NCBI GenBank assembly: GCA_950295325.1
Contig: OX485809.1
Span: 808,001-868,000 of the forward strand
Length of the DNA: 60,000 nt
Origin: Polytrichum commune
Lineage: Eukaryota; Streptophyta; Polytrichopsida; Polytrichales; Polytrichaceae
Direction: 5' to 3'
Part shown: positions 11,722-24,930 of the stretch, piece by piece
How positions within the stretch are numbered: position 1 is the stretch's first letter
Layout of the letters: every line of letters begins with the position of its first letter
The notes under the pieces: generated by a model
What the model was told of the DNA's origin: nothing
The model's input: only the letters and a program-made list of their open reading frames with translations
Databases searched by the model: none
Position numbers and translations under genes: made by a program

Positions 11722-13644
11722 GTGAGCAGACTTCTGTCCTCGAAGCTGTTGGTTTCCCTAGGGTTTGTAACAGCATACCGGGTGTGGATAGACAGGCAGG
11801 GAGATTTTGTGCTGAATTGGCTTGGTTGGACCTAATTGAGAAAGCGAGTCGGAGGAGAGCGCTCTTTGTATTAGTGCGGAGAGGGCAGGTTGAGGAGTCC
11901 GAGCTGGGAGAGACAAGAGTGGGAATTGAAGCACCTAGGATAAGGAGACCAAAGTGCTTCTTTATGGCTTGTCAAGCACATTTCGACTCGGGTTGATGAC
12001 GATACATGTATGTGCCTTTGGCTGGGTTTTCTTCTTGTCGTCATCTCAGGGGTTGGCATGGATCCTGGCTCACTTATCTGATCTCGTGCTTGGACATTCT
12101 AGGCGCGGAGAGATGAAAATCCATATTCAAGTACTTTGGAGTTTAGGGTTTTTTTTACCATACCTTGCACGCTCCTAGTCTTCATGATTGCCCGTGAAAA
12201 TTAGGTACATAGGGGTCGCAGCAGTTTAATTTAATTTCTTGGCCACTCCCTTGGTTTGCTGCTCTTCTCTCTGATCTGGCTCTCTCATACACATAGACGC
12301 TCGCCCGCACGAGGAGAGCTATCGTTGAACTTTTGTCACAGAGGTTGTTTGGCTCACGGAAATAAACGTTTTTAATTTGACGAAGCGAGTCGAGCGCTTT
12401 CGTATGAGTGCGGGGAGGTACGGGAGGTTGAGGAGTAAGAGGGAGTAGATGGTGGCTCGGATCTTGGCTCACTTATCTAGTCTCGTGATTGGACATTCTA
12501 GTTACGGGGCGTCAAACGTGCATAATGAAATATTCTGCAGTTTAGGGTTTTTTTTTACACCATGACATACACCCTCTTGTTCTTGATAATTCCCCGCCAA
12601 AATTAGGCACATGGGGGTCGCGGCCGTGAAACCTTATTGTTTGCCAGTCCCCTTGATTTGCTGCTCTTCTCTCTGATCTGGCTCTCAAATATACAGAGAT
12701 GCTCGCCTACACAAGAGAGCCATCCATAAGTTTTAGTCACATAGATTGTTTTGTTCACGAAAAGAGATGTTTTTGAATTTTCCAGTACATTTCAAAGTGA
12801 TGGGGTAGTTATCGGAAGTCAATTAAGGGTCACTCACAGACTAGTAGAGGGAGGTCTGAGAGAGAGATAAGGATGGGAAGTACCTAGGACATGGCTACTC
12901 AAGCACATGTTGACTCGGGCTGATGATACATCTGCCTTTCGCTAGGTGTTCTTGTCATCATCTCAGAGGTTGGCATGGATCTTGGCTCACTTATCTAGTC
13001 TTGTGATTGGATATTCTAGGTAAGTGGTGTCAAATGTCTACACGGAAATGCTCTGCAGTTTAGGGTTTTGAACCATAACATTCACCCTCGTATGCTTCAT
13101 GACTGCTTGCCAAAATTAGGGGCACAGGGGTGGCTGGAGCCATGGCAGCAGTGTAATTTTATTGCTTGCCCACTCCCTCGATTTGCTGCTGGTCTCTCTG
13201 ATCTGGCTATCTCTTACACATAGACCTCTGCCCACACAAAGAGAGCCATCTGTAAACTTCTTTCACACAAGTTGTTTTGTTTATGAAAATAGATGTCTCA
13301 ATTTTACAGTACTCTTGAAAGTGGTGGGTAGCTACGGAAGTCAATTAAGTCATGCCAGGAGTGTCATAATCATCTGCAGTGTATCGCTGCGTTCTATAGT
13401 TCTAGTATTGGTTAAATTCCTGCATGAAGTGCTCTGCCTAAATGCAGGAGGAAGTTTTTCAGGTGGGGAAATAGTGAAGGTGATCTTGAGCTTGATAGTA
13501 GGGCATGTCTGTTGGTCCGATGTTATCAAATCAGATTTATTTTTTTCCCCACTGTGGAGATGATCAGCTTGTTGTCGGATGAGAAGCTTTAGGTTGGGTT
13601 GTGCACGTTACTCATTTTTATTCTTGCATTTCTTATGATTGCAG
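11722..13644 (+). repeat. probable 5'UTR intron with three degenerate repeats
   Basis: Between the inferred leader donor (11722) and acceptor (13644) the same modules recur. The module ggatcYtggctcacttat occurs near 12060, 12459 and 12978. 'ctctctgatctggct' follows near 12270, 12675 and 13195. 'cagtttagggttt' follows near 12538 and 13058, with a diverged form at 12140. Spacing is about 400 and 520 bp, so the units are unequal. The open frame at 13162-13563 runs through a repeat unit and is not credited as coding. Confidence 0.5.
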
Positions 13645-13759
13645 GAGACATCGACATTTCTGGTTTGATTGTTCGTAAGACCTATTAGGTCATTACGCAC
13701 CTTACAAAAGAAGCTGAAGTACAAGGCACTTAGATTGTGAGTGAGGGTTGGCCTCAGAG

Positions 13760-16700
13760 ATGGATTCCTGTAATTGTGTGGAGCCTCAATGGCCTTCAGA
13801 TGACCTATTGATGCGCTATCAATATGTTTCGGATTTTTTTATTGCCTTGGCGTACTTCTCTATTCCACTGGAGCTGATATACTTTGTAAAAAAGTCTTCA
13901 ATCTTCCCTTATCGATGGGTGCTTGTACAGTTTGGTGCTTTTATTGTTCTTTGTGGAGCAACACATTTGATCAACCTGTGGACATTCAGTCCACATACTA
14001 GGACAGTGGCTGTTGTTCTGACGATTGCCAAAATCTTCACAGCCATTGTCTCTTGTGCAACTGCCCTCATGCTTATTCATATCATCCCAGACCTTCTCAG
14101 TGCAAAAACACGGGAGCTTTTCTTGAAGAATAAGGCAGCAGAGTTAGACAGGAAGATGGGGATGATAAGGACTCAGGAAGAAACTGGTCGGCATGTTCGC
14201 ATGCTCACCCATGAGATTCGAAGCACATTGGACCGGCACACTATTTTGAAGACCACTTTGGTGGAATTAGGGAAGACCCTTGATCTTGAGGAATGTACTT
14301 TGTGGATGCCAACGAGGAATGGTCAGGATCTACAGCTCTCTCATTCTTTAAGGCAATTGGAGCCAGGGCAAGTCACGGTCCCTATCCATAACCCTACTGT
14401 AAAACAGGTTTTCAGTAGCCACCGGGCTGTAGTGATTGCCCCAAATAGCCCAATGTGCTTAATTCGAACTCGCCAAGGTTCGTTCAATTCGGGGGATGTT
14501 GTAGGTGTTCGTGTTCCCCTCCTCCAGCTGAACAATTTCCATTCAGAATGGGCTGAGAGCTCGAAACGGGCGTATGCCCTACTGGTTCTCATGCTGCCGT
14601 CAAAAAGTGCTCGCAGGTGGCATATCCATCAACTACAGCTTGTGGAGACTGTTGCAGATCAGGTGAGGCTAGTCAATTCAGTTGTATGTTGTTCTCTCTC
14701 TTCCTTTCAGCCTGCATATTCTCAGGTTTCTGTGGTGTTTTTTAAGAGCCCACAGATGTGTCTTGGTTATTTATTCTGGGGCTCTCACATATCTTCTGAG
14801 GTAGACTTTGAGAAACTAGAACATGTTGAAGAGTTTAGTATTATCAGATAATAAGAGGGATCTATGGGTTACTTTGCTGGCATTGTGGGTTCACTGTTGT
14901 GGATGTGAAGGGGACGATTTACTGTCAATTCCAAGAATGCCGTGAAATGCACAAACTAAAATCTCATGCATGTGTGTGTTGTTTCAATGTGGTGGGATGC
15001 TGGTGGTTCTTTTAACCTATTTTATGTCGGTTACTTCTGATTGACTTCAATTAACTCAATTGTCACCACCATTCTTGTCAGGTGGCTGTGGCCCTTTCAC
15101 ATGCAACGATCTTGGAAGAATCAATGAGAGCACGGGACCTTCTGATGGAACAAAACATTGCACTAGACATGGCACGGCGTGATGCTGAGACTGCCATCTG
15201 TGCCAGGAATGATTTCCTGGCAGTTATGAATCATGAGATGCGCACACCAATGCATGCAATTATTGCTTTATCTTCTCTTCTTCAAGAAACAGAGTTGACA
15301 CCTGAACAGCGTTCTATGGTAGATACCATACTTAAAAGCAGCAATTTGCTAGCAACGCTGATCAATGATGTGTTGGACCTCTCTCGGCTGGAAGATGGGA
15401 GCTTGGAGCTGGAAACTCGCACTTTCATCCTTCCTGGTGTGTTCAAGGAGGTATGTTGCAAATGATCTTCTTCAGTTTGACTGTGTCCCACTCATCTAAA
15501 ATTGCACCTTGCCACATGGTTGAAGGGAACATGGAGGATCTGGCATGGATAATCTGAATACATTCTAGGAAAGGATTTAGCACCTGAATCTCTACAGCAG
15601 GTCATTTGCTTTCAATGCTTGTTGAGGAGTATATCATATCTGGTGGGTTATTTATTATTCGTTCTTTAATGTTTATTGGTACAGGTTATGAAATTGGTCT
15701 CACCTATTGCTTCAGTGAAGAAGCTGAAATCAGAATTGATTCTTGCACCGGACCTCCCTGAGCATGTGGTTGGTGATGAGAAGAGGCTTATGCAAACTAT
15801 TCTCAATGTGGTTGGAAATGCAGTGAAGTTTACCAAAGAAGGGGTTGTGATGGTGCGAGTTTATGTTAACAAAAGTGATATGCAGTTGGATCCTCGTGTG
15901 CCAGATTTTATTCCAACACAGGATGAGCATCACTGCAACATCAGAGTTGAGGTACAGATTCAAGTATAAGTTGTGTCTGTAATTTTTATTTCAGTAAACC
16001 TTGAAGCACCCTTGTGATTGGTAGGGTAGTTTGATAATTCCTGTCAGGCATTGAGGTACTGCAGTTGTATAATCATACGTTGAGGCGCTTATACACACGA
16101 TGAGAGTAGTGGTGTGTATAGTTGAGTCAAAAGTCATGTATTCCTGGCTTGGGTTGGTTTAAAGTACATGTGGTCAATGGGTGAAGGTTGCAGTTGATAA
16201 CTGAGCCATTATTGCTTAGTCAGTATTCTCTTTGTACATTTGTATGTACTTTTTGGTTGAGGTTTCTCTGTGGAAGGACTTCCAACACAATCTGGTTCAT
16301 ATGTGGAAAATACACACCCTTTCTGGCCAGAAATATACTAGGCTTTTTGTTAACATTTCCAACCTGTATGGCAGGTGAGAGATACTGGAGTAGGTTTGAA
16401 TCCACAAGAGATTCCAAAGCTATTCAATAAGTTTCTTCAGGCTGACTCAACCACTACAAGAAACTATGGAGGAACTGGACTTGGGTTGGCAATTTGTAGA
16501 AGGTGAATCTTTTGGCCACTATTTTTTGTTTTGTTTCATGATGGACTATCCTTGGATGCATTGCCCTGGTAAGAGGAGTGGCTTATCTGTAATGAATACT
16601 ACGAGATGAAAACCACTGAGGTGCCTCTTCCCCCATGCATTTATAATGTTGGCCCACTTGTTAATTACAAATAATATCCAGCAAGTTGTGGATGTCAAGC

Positions 16701-18122
16701 TAGGGACAAATGGTTTCTATGTGTAGATGTCTTGGACCTTTTTGGGCTTAGACAGCTTATCCTGCTGGTTTTAGCAGACTTAATAGTTTGAGGATACTGT
16801 TGAAGTTCATGGATATAGTTAAGTTGGGAAGTGAAAGTCAGATATATGGCACTGGTGAACATCAGCAAAGGGTGAATTTGTTAAGTTTGACGTCATTAGT
16901 GTGCATCACATGTAGAGTTCTGTGTTTGAAATTTATTGTGCTATAGTTAGTGGGGTTGCCCTATTGGAGTGTAGACATCACTGTCTGGATGTAATTGTTG
17001 TAGTTACATTCTAGATTTGAGAGTTATGTTTCAAACTAAGGATGTTCCTGTCCACAAGTCATCTAATGTCTAGTTTTTGCTACATCATGGCTAGTTAGTC
17101 AGGTCAGGTATTCTAATTGTCTGACTGTAAAATATGCTTTTGTTTCAGAAATCTAGGCCTTCGCTTCATGGTAAATTTTTGTTTACGATGTTGCAGGTTT
17201 GTGAACCTAATGGAAGGCCACATCTGGATTGAGAGCGAAGGTTTGGGTAAGGGAACCACAGTTATTTTTGTTGTCAAAGTCGGCCTTCCTGAGAAACCAA
17301 GTGATTCAGATCGGCAAATTACTCCTGCTCCCACATCAACCCACTTACGAACTGATTTCAATGGTGTGAAAGTCCTTGTGACAGATGATAATGGGTATGT
17401 TATACTTGGTGCCCAGTGACATAGGGGTCTGCATGTGTTGCAACTATGATGTGTGTTAACGTTGTTGAAGTCTGAATTGGAGAACGGGTGTGAACCGCAT
17501 TGAAATGCATCAAAGATCTTCACAACACTTGGAGAAATGTACATTCAGGACCTCAAGTATTCTGAAGGTCTTAAGTTGCAGGGAATGCTTTGGCTTCGGC
17601 CATACTCTTGTAGGGTATGGTGTTTGGAAAGTCTCACACTAATTTAATAATTCTCATCTAATGTAAATTTACTTAGTTTCTGTTTGATCTATTTACTAGT
17701 GTGATTGTTCCTGATAAATAATACTCCATGTCAATTTGGTATGCAGAGTGAACCGCATGGTGACTCGTGGGTTGTTGATGCGGCTTGGTTGTGAGGTGAC
17801 TGTTGTAAGCTCTGGCAGTGAATGCCTGCAAGTTATTTCTCAACCAGGACAGTCCTTCCAAGTACTACTTCTAGATGTGTGTATGCCTGAAATGGATGGG
17901 TATGAAGTAGCCATTCGCATCCAACAGGGGTTTGCACGACACGAACGGCCACTATTGGTGGCTCTAACTGCCAACACAGACCGTGCGACTCGAGACAAGT
18001 GCCTTGAGCTAGGCATGGATGGGGTTATTTTGAAACCCATCTCCTTAGAGAAGATGCGGCAGATTTTGACAGAGCTTTTGGAGAGGGGATCACTAACACC
18101 AGAGACTCGACGAAGAACATGA
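13760..18122 (+). CDS. ETR1: ETR1-type (subfamily I) ethylene receptor histidine kinase
   Basis: Six coding exons, joined on GT-AG sites and phase: 13760-14662, 15082-15450, 15685-15951, 16375-16502, 17197-17394 and 17747-18122; 746 aa, against 738 for Arabidopsis ETR1. The ATG at 13760 gives the conserved start [12 protein letters not shown]. The N-terminus has three membrane helices (about 23-125), the dimer cysteines C4 and C6, and the copper/ethylene ligands C65 and H69. A GAF domain follows (about 155-300). The kinase keeps its H box (H352 in NHEMRTP), N box (N469), G1 (D516-G520), F box and G2 (G546-G550), so it is subfamily I. The receiver has D619/D620, phospho-acceptor D665, T696 and K718. 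Relatives sit in the ER membrane and, without ethylene, hold CTR1 kinase active to repress EIN2. Nothing is broken. The symbol rests on domain structure and residue-level likeness to ETR1; ERS-type relatives lack the receiver seen here. Confidence 0.96.
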
Positions 18123-20108
18123 GTGATGTTGATCTATACCAGTTCTGGGTTGACAGGCTCATGACATGGACTACACCGCAATATGCATCAAAGTGCCTGA
18201 ACTCATTGCTTAGCCAGGTGGTCCTCAAGCCATCCTCATGGGGTCTGCTGTGAAGATCCACACCTGGAGGATAGAAAATTCCTCTGAGAATTCTGTGCCA
18301 TGATTCTGGAGGTAGAAGAAAAGTAAGTGGATTGTAGAGTGATTGTGCAGATTTCATACAGATATGGTAGGTTTGTTGCTGGCTATTAAGGAAGTGCGAC
18401 CCCATGGATGCGGCCACACGCTCTGCAAGAGAAATTAGGGTTTCTATGATCAGGCACAACCTTGTTAGCACATGGATTTGAAGGAACAAACTAGGCAGGA
18501 CCTCTGTTGTGTAGATGTGAAATCTTGTGTAAAATCTGGTGGTATAATCCAACCCCTTGAAGGGCGCCTGTTTAAGGCTTTGTTGGCCACTGTCAGGCTC
18601 GCAACTGAATTGGAGAGCTGACAGGGCAACACCCTGATCATTGCGAGTTTTGTCTCCACTTTCTGGAGATAGTGTATCATGATCACGCTTATAAAAGTTG
18701 GCAGATGGCAAATTGGTTCCATTGGTGTTCTTATTTCTAGTTTTGTTTGATTTAATCATCTGTGTGTGTATACGCACACCTAGCCTTGGAGGTAGGGGGT
18801 GCTGGTCTTGTCCAGTTAAGGGAAGCCAAAAATTGTGAAGCCTTGGCAGTTCCATCACTTGATCGACACTTTTATGAGTCATGAAACAGTGACTCTTATT
18901 GCGTAATTTGATGTTGGGGTGCAATGTCTGTTATGGCTAATCCACTCTTTGACTGTGACCCATGTGTTTGTTAGATGTGCAGAAGCTTATCACTTGCTAC
19001 CTATGGCAACAAAACGTACACTCGTCAGCTGTGGAGTTCGTCAGGAACCAAAATTTCCAGACACGAAGTAGTGGCTACAATTTGAGGGAAGGAATTTATT
19101 TGTACATGTGAACCACAATTTTTTTGGGAACTCCTAATAGGTCCAATTCTCTCTGAAGGTACTACTAACGACTACCTTTATCTGGTAAATTGGCTAATAT
19201 ATGTTAACCTCAATGTAGCAATCTATTGCAGATGGGTGGACCTGTAAACTTAGTATACCATGCATGAATAGGTGTAATTTCAGCCCACATGGAAATTTGG
19301 AAACAACTGGTTAAAATCCAAGGTTTGCCAAAGCTACCTGAATATTTGGAGTGGATTATTGGTTCAGTCTCAAGAAAGAGAGTCAATATTCATTGTTATT
19401 CCTCTAAGGTGTTTAAGTTCCTTTTTGTAAAGATTGAAATGTGAGCCATTATTTTCTCATTTTAATTGTTCGACTTGTAACTGTCTTCCGGGTTCCCCCG
19501 TTCATTTCTGTATTTGATGAGAAGCAGACAGCACATAACACCCAAAAACCTCAGGAGTCTCGATTTCTCCATGTGGTATAACCCTATTTCTTGGAATCTT
19601 GCTGTGTAGGTCATATTGCAAGTTCTCCCAGTAGAGGGGGGAGGGGACCTGCAAGTCCTCAATGCCAGAGAATCATGCTGTATGCCAGGTAGCCATGTAA
19701 TATGCAAACTTGCTATTGTAATGGTAATATCCAGCATGACAGAGTTGTAGTAGGTTTTGTCATAGTCATCATAGTTGTTTGATACCATTTTGAATATATA
19801 TGACCTCCCGGTTTGCTTCACCCAGTGACCTGTCACAGGTGCCAAAATTGAACTATACTTCATACTATTGTTATTATTACTACTATAGCATGTGCATGAA
19901 AAGGCCGAGTCAGTTTGGTCAGTGGCCCGTTACTTCTAAATGAATCATGAGAGTGTTATCATGTCGCATGTAGACGGTTGGTACATTAAATGAAAGCTGC
20001 TCCATGCATCTGTTCAAACATTTCCTTGCCATTGAAGTTAATGACTTGACTCTCCAGAACACCTACTGCCCTGAAATGATTCTAAAGCAGCCTTCACCAT
20101 CGAATATC
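18123..20108 (+). other. receptor 3'UTR and downstream spacer
   Basis: The first few hundred bases after the stop must include the 3'UTR; no polyadenylation site can be fixed. A long open frame lies on the opposite strand (18025-18924, 299 codons). It overlaps the last receptor exon and its composition looks like chance, so I do not credit it. No other element is visible up to the MITE at 20112. Confidence 0.5.
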
Positions 20109-20111
20109 TAA

Positions 20112-20602
20112 CGGCTGCTTTACACACAGACCAAGAGCCGTGAACATAGAAATCTGAGGGCCCTTGAAAATCGTCTCAAGGCTGCACCGTGGGAAATAGA
20201 AATCCAATTTTGCAATCGATGGGCTCTCAAGCTTATTTCGAAGTGAAAGTGGATCATAGTGAGGGATCACAATTTATGTTTGGGTTCGGGTAATACACCA
20301 TGGTAGTATTGAAATTTACGGAAGCCAATGACAATTTAATTGATTGCCACGGCCTTTAGTTTTTGTGTTAGACCCACCTCTTTTTGATGGGCCTTGAGCC
20401 ATATCCAGTAGACCATGATACATTGTCCACTTGTTGCCTTATAGGATGCCATGTAGGTTTCTCATCCATTTGAATTTCTTTGGTCCCTCAAGCCTTCAAG
20501 GTCTAGTGTAAAGTGAACTTGGAGCGTCTCCGGTTTCTCGGCCAATCACAAAATTTGTATATCACAAGTCAAAGGTTGTCAAGCTCTAGTGTAAAGTGGC
20601 CC
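20112..20602. mobile_element. PIF/Harbinger-like MITE, diverged copy
   Basis: About 491 bp, flanked on both sides by TAA. The right end reads GTAAAGTGGCCC. The left end is a mutated form, CGGCTGCTTTACACAC, followed by the family's CCAAGAGCCGTGA block. Internally it shares the 'gtagaccatg ... gccatgtagg' stretch with the copy at 27882-28472. No transposase frame is present. Assignment to PIF/Harbinger (Tourist-like) rests on the 3-bp TAA duplication and the GGGCC terminus of better-preserved copies. Confidence 0.6.
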
Positions 20603-20688
20603 TAAGGTAATCAAATTCTACCATGTGTCCAATTGGAAGGAGTCTTCATATTGAGGTCACACAATTTTGAAAGTGTTGTAATAAATAT

Positions 20689-21076
20689 TGTACTTAGTGT
20701 CATAAAATATTTTCTAATGAGACCGTGGTAACTTTTCTAACGACACTTCTTATGAAGAAGTTTACAAAGTATTGTCATGGATGATTGAAATTTGGATGAA
20801 ATCCATGTCAATTATTGAAACAAAGGTTGGTATATTTTGCATTCTAACAAGTCTGTAATGAACTATAGTCAAGAATGAATAAAAATTGGATGGAAAATCA
20901 CTTAGCAAGTGGTAGTAATTGCAACATTGTGAATCTTTCATGCCCAAACCTTTTTTTCCAAGGAATGACAAATAATGTTAGGTTTACAATTAGTGTTGGT
21001 GACACCACACGGGCAGTATCCAATTAGTGTTGCGCAATATATAGAATTGGTACACTAAATGAAATATTTAGTGTAG
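20689..21076. mobile_element. MITE-like repeat with TTAGTGT ends
   Basis: This non-coding repeat shares its interior with 56153-56500, including 'gtaacttttctaacgacact', 'tgtcatggatgatt' and 'caacattgt'. A third copy, in the opposite orientation, lies at 33455-33760. The ends carry ACTTAGTGT / ATTTAGTGTAG motifs. There is no open frame of note. Confidence 0.5.
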
Positions 21077-23730
21077 TTTCAAAACAATAAAAAAAATGAA
21101 AGTTTCTACTGCAATGAAGAGGGGCCAACTTTGGAACCAAGCTCCTCAAGGTTAGGAATATGTCGAGGTCAAAATTTTTACCCCAGCCCATTGATCTCCA
21201 ATTGGAAACCAACATTTCACGAACATGTATGACTCTCACCCCCTAGAGCCAACTCATATCATCTGAGGTACGTGCCCAAGGGTGGACTCTTCAAACCACG
21301 TATGAACTAACATTAGTGCAAAAAGGGGCATTATTTGAGGCATTATAGTGCATACATTAGTATACACAAGGGAGAGGTATTGTTTTTCTCTAGTGTATAC
21401 AATTAAAAAGTTTATTAAGAATGTTGGACTAGAGACAGATGTACAAAAGGGGGCCCTAGGGTTCAAAGGAAAAATTGACAATAGATTTGTTAGTTTCAGC
21501 CAGTTCACGTTTTCGTACATTATCGTCATATGGTAATAGTCCTTAATGACCACCTTCTCCATTCTTGTTGGGGTTTGCATTTGGGTTCTAGGTTTTAACA
21601 AACATGAGGCTCTTGGAGCGCTCATGATCTTCCTTGAGTTTTGCTCTTTGGATTGTGGCTAAATGATTGTGCTCTTGTTTGTGTTTGCTTGATGCAATCA
21701 TTGACTTACATGCTATGCATGGGAAAAATTTCAATGGCCTTCTCATTGGAAAGTGAAAGTGGATTTTACATGTAATAAATCTCTCTCTCTCTCTCTCTCT
21801 CTAGAGATAGAGAGAGACTTATCAATTAGATTGAAAAGCTTAGTGTAAATACATAAGTCCATTTTCCAGGTTGTCGTTAGTACATATACATTTGTATATT
21901 TCTATAAAGTTCTTGGATATAGGGGGTATAATTTCATAGCGACCTTAGCACGTCATTCAGGTTTAGGCGAGTATGTCGGCAACAAAGAGCGGTTGGCGCT
22001 GCAACTCCCCTCCTTGTCAACTTACAACTTGGAGTTTAAGAAACATCAGAAATGTGATGATTTCGAACTTGAAAATTCCCAGTGGCTCCTGAAGTAACTT
22101 AACTTAGCAAATCGTTCACCGTCACGGTTACGAACTGCATGCGTACTTGGAGTTCAAATCACTCGGCACTCAAACAGAAGCAACCCCAGAGCACAGCACC
22201 CAGAAAAACACTTCCACCAGGAATCTTCACAGAGCCACCAAAATGATGAGAGCGCGAAATTTTCAAATTTTTTCAAAGTAGCATATGTGAATTGAATCGA
22301 ATGATTTGATTCTCTTCAAAAAAATTAATTTTTTTCAAAAAAAAATTTGTGGGGGGAAGAGTGCGGCACTGAAATTTTTCGAAAGGTTTTTAATGTACAC
22401 GGACCCAATTTGGTCACTTTTTCTTCAATGAGCAAAGGGGACAACTTACCGCTAGTTACAGATGAACTGGTTGTTTGAGAAATTACCAGTTGATGTTCAT
22501 TGAGACTCAACGAAAATTACCCATCATTTTTAGAGGAATTTAGATAATTCACCTCAAATTACGGAAGAAATACCGAAAGATCTCTTTCTTTCTTTCTTTC
22601 TTTTTCTTTTTCTTTGGCACAAATTGAAAAATCAATTGCAAGTAAGAACTCAAAATACAACCAACTCAGGCGAGTCAGTGTTCAAGTGTAAATTAGGAAA
22701 TAATGTTGATATGCGGTCTATCCATCCAAGTGACAACTAAGTTACTCCGGGTCACAATAAGGTTTTTGACCCCCCCAAGTCGAATTGAATTCGTTAACAA
22801 CATCATGGTAGGCTACATCCAGGGCCTCTTCCAAATCCCTGAGAGTCTATTTCCACTTAATCCTGCCATAGTCTTATAAGGCGTCCCAAATGACTTGACG
22901 GGTTTTTTCTCAACAGGCCACTGTAGATTGTTAAAAACTAAGTCATTACGTTGGCACCAGATAATCCATGGAAGACTGCTTCTCAAGAAGAACTAGATGC
23001 GTGTTGCATAGAGGTTGGCCAAAAAGACGTTGCAAAACGTAGAGAAGGACTTTCGCAGGCCAAGGCTCTTACCATGAGAAATACTGAAAGATCACAACAT
23101 GTATCTTGTTCGACTTGGAAACACTAAGATATTGACTAATTATGCCCAAAAATCTCCCCGGACATTGCTTATTCTCATTTTGCTCTTATAATGCAGTTGA
23201 AAAAGATACTTGTTGAACCTTTTATTGTTGAGCCTATGTGCACATGGTCAGCCATATCTCGCACCCTCAATTTCACAACTCAATTCATGATATATTTTTT
23301 TCCCTCTGTGATTTTAAATAGCAAGCATATCAAGAACTAATTATGAAATTCACATCTCTTAATAGAGTTTTATATTAAAATTTAATAGTTGTAGTAGGTG
23401 AGATAATACATTTAATCATAACATTTAAGAAAAAAAACTAAAAAAATCATTGATTCTTCAGAAAGTACATATCATGTGTATAAGAATACCATTAGGAGGG
23501 TCGACTTTGATTATAATGATTAAATGTGAAAATGTGATAAAAAAAACATAACATGTAGTGTACTTGAGCTCCCAACTCCATAGGATTGGCAAATGTAATA
23601 AAATAAACATAATAAAGGTTCAAGGTTTGGGGTTGTATGAGATTTATGAAGTGGAATAGAAAGAATACCATTGTGTTTATTTGACACAATATATAGTTGT
23701 CATTGTCCTTTATGCCCATGACATTGTCTT
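21077..23730. other. gene-free stretch with microsatellites
   Basis: Contains a (CT)n tract at about 21781-21802, flanked by a short purine mirror, and a (TTTC)n tract at about 22582-22613. Short frames on both strands show no recognisable domain. Confidence 0.5.
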
Positions 23731-23736
23731 ATAGCC

Positions 23737-23885
23737 CACCCACACTTACTGGTGCAGGCCACCAGTGAATGGTTCCTAACAACAATGGCCACTTTTAGAG
23801 TTAGTTTAGCTAGTGAGAGCCACTGGATGTAACATGTGCTGGTGCAAACCGTTCATTGGTGGCCTGCACCAGTATGTGTGGGGTG
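23737..23885. mobile_element. 149-bp foldback (hairpin) element
   Basis: The first 35 bases or so, containing ACTGGTGCAGGCCACCAG and then TGAATGG, are nearly the reverse complement of the last 37. Those contain GTTCATTGGTGG and CCTGCACCAGTATGTG. A centre of about 75 bp separates the arms. The structure fits a small non-autonomous inverted-repeat element; a transcript would fold into a hairpin. No second copy was seen in the window. Confidence 0.6.
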
Positions 23886-24154
23886 AATTACTAATCTCCA
23901 AACAAGGGCATGTTAATAGAGACTCCTCAATGAGGTACAAAAGTTGTTTTGTATTTTTGACACTTGTTGCCAATTTTATCTAAGGCCAAAATAATTATTT
24001 TTGGCTGAAACCAAGACAAAATTTCAACCATGATGGGTTTTAGTATCTAGGTATTGACCAAAAAAACTAACTAATGAATATGATTAGGTACCTCAAGGGT
24101 TCATTTACGCTCACATTGCTATTTTAAACCATCAAGTAAGAGACGGCGAACTGC

Positions 24155-24930
24155 ATGAATAAAAGCTTTGATGGCCACCTTGAGGAAAGAAGTAGTAATG
24201 GGAGTTACATGTTCGGAATTCAAATCTCATTTATCCGAAGCTTTCTGCCTCGGATTATTACATATGGTGCAAATTATTTGGGAGCAAATTTGAGAAAATG
24301 TCATTGGAAGGTTTTTGAGGAAATATATTACACCTCATATCAAAGTGCGCTCTTTGACATCCTACCACATATCGTCGGCATAATTTTGGAGAATTTCCCA
24401 TGGAAATATATGGACTTAAGTTGGTTGCAGGTTTCCAACAACGTCTAGCCCACCTACCTTCCTATTGGTTAGACAACCAAGGAACCTCACTTTCTCGACA
24501 CTTGGATGAACAACGATTTGACACATGGCATGCATCATGGGGTCCATCACAATGGGAAACCCATGCCATCCGAACACCACCAAAACAACGCATTCTCCAG
24601 CAAGCCTTTCTAGCATGAGAATGGATTCCTTTCCATCTCAAGGAACTGAAAAATAGACAACCTTTGTCTCAAGAACTTTCCAAGTATGAATGCGAAACGT
24701 TCTTGATGCAACCCTCATCATCACCCCTCAAGTATTAATTGTTGCTTGGTACACTTCAAATCATAGGTTTGCCATTAAAATTGGCATGTGGTGGACTATT
24801 TCAATCTATGGAGATAAAAGATTATGTGACTTGTGCTCTTACAACATGGTTGAGAATGAGGCACGCTTTGTGATTGATTGTACCAATGAACGGGTAGTGC
24901 CGGCAGTTAGTTACAAGCTAGCCAGCTGAT
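24155..24930 (+). pseudogene. LINE (non-LTR retrotransposon) 3'-end relic
   Basis: Three consecutive plus-strand frames look like the C-terminal end of a plant LINE polyprotein. The first (24155-24448) contains YGANYLGANL then WKVFEEI, resembling the YGAELWG...W..FE stretch downstream of reverse transcriptase. The second (24400-24618) contains FQQRLAHLPSYWL. The third (24690-24929) contains HRFAIKIGMWW then RLCDLC and VENEARFVIDC. That matches the zf-RVT-type pattern (HRL.IE.GRW ... R.C..C ... VENEAHFVLEC) known at LINE ends. Stops and frame breaks separate the pieces, and the reverse-transcriptase core is not visible. The family call comes from remembered motif patterns, not a search. Confidence 0.55.

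Noticed and set aside
13748-13759. Four extra residues upstream of the receptor ATG
   Set aside because: This would need a TTG start; the ATG at 13760 gives the conserved ETR1 N-terminus with C4 and C6 at the family positions.
18025-18924. 299-codon open frame on the minus strand
   Set aside because: It overlaps the last ethylene-receptor exon and its 3'UTR in antisense, has no recognisable domain, and shows composition expected of the reverse of a coding and UTR region.
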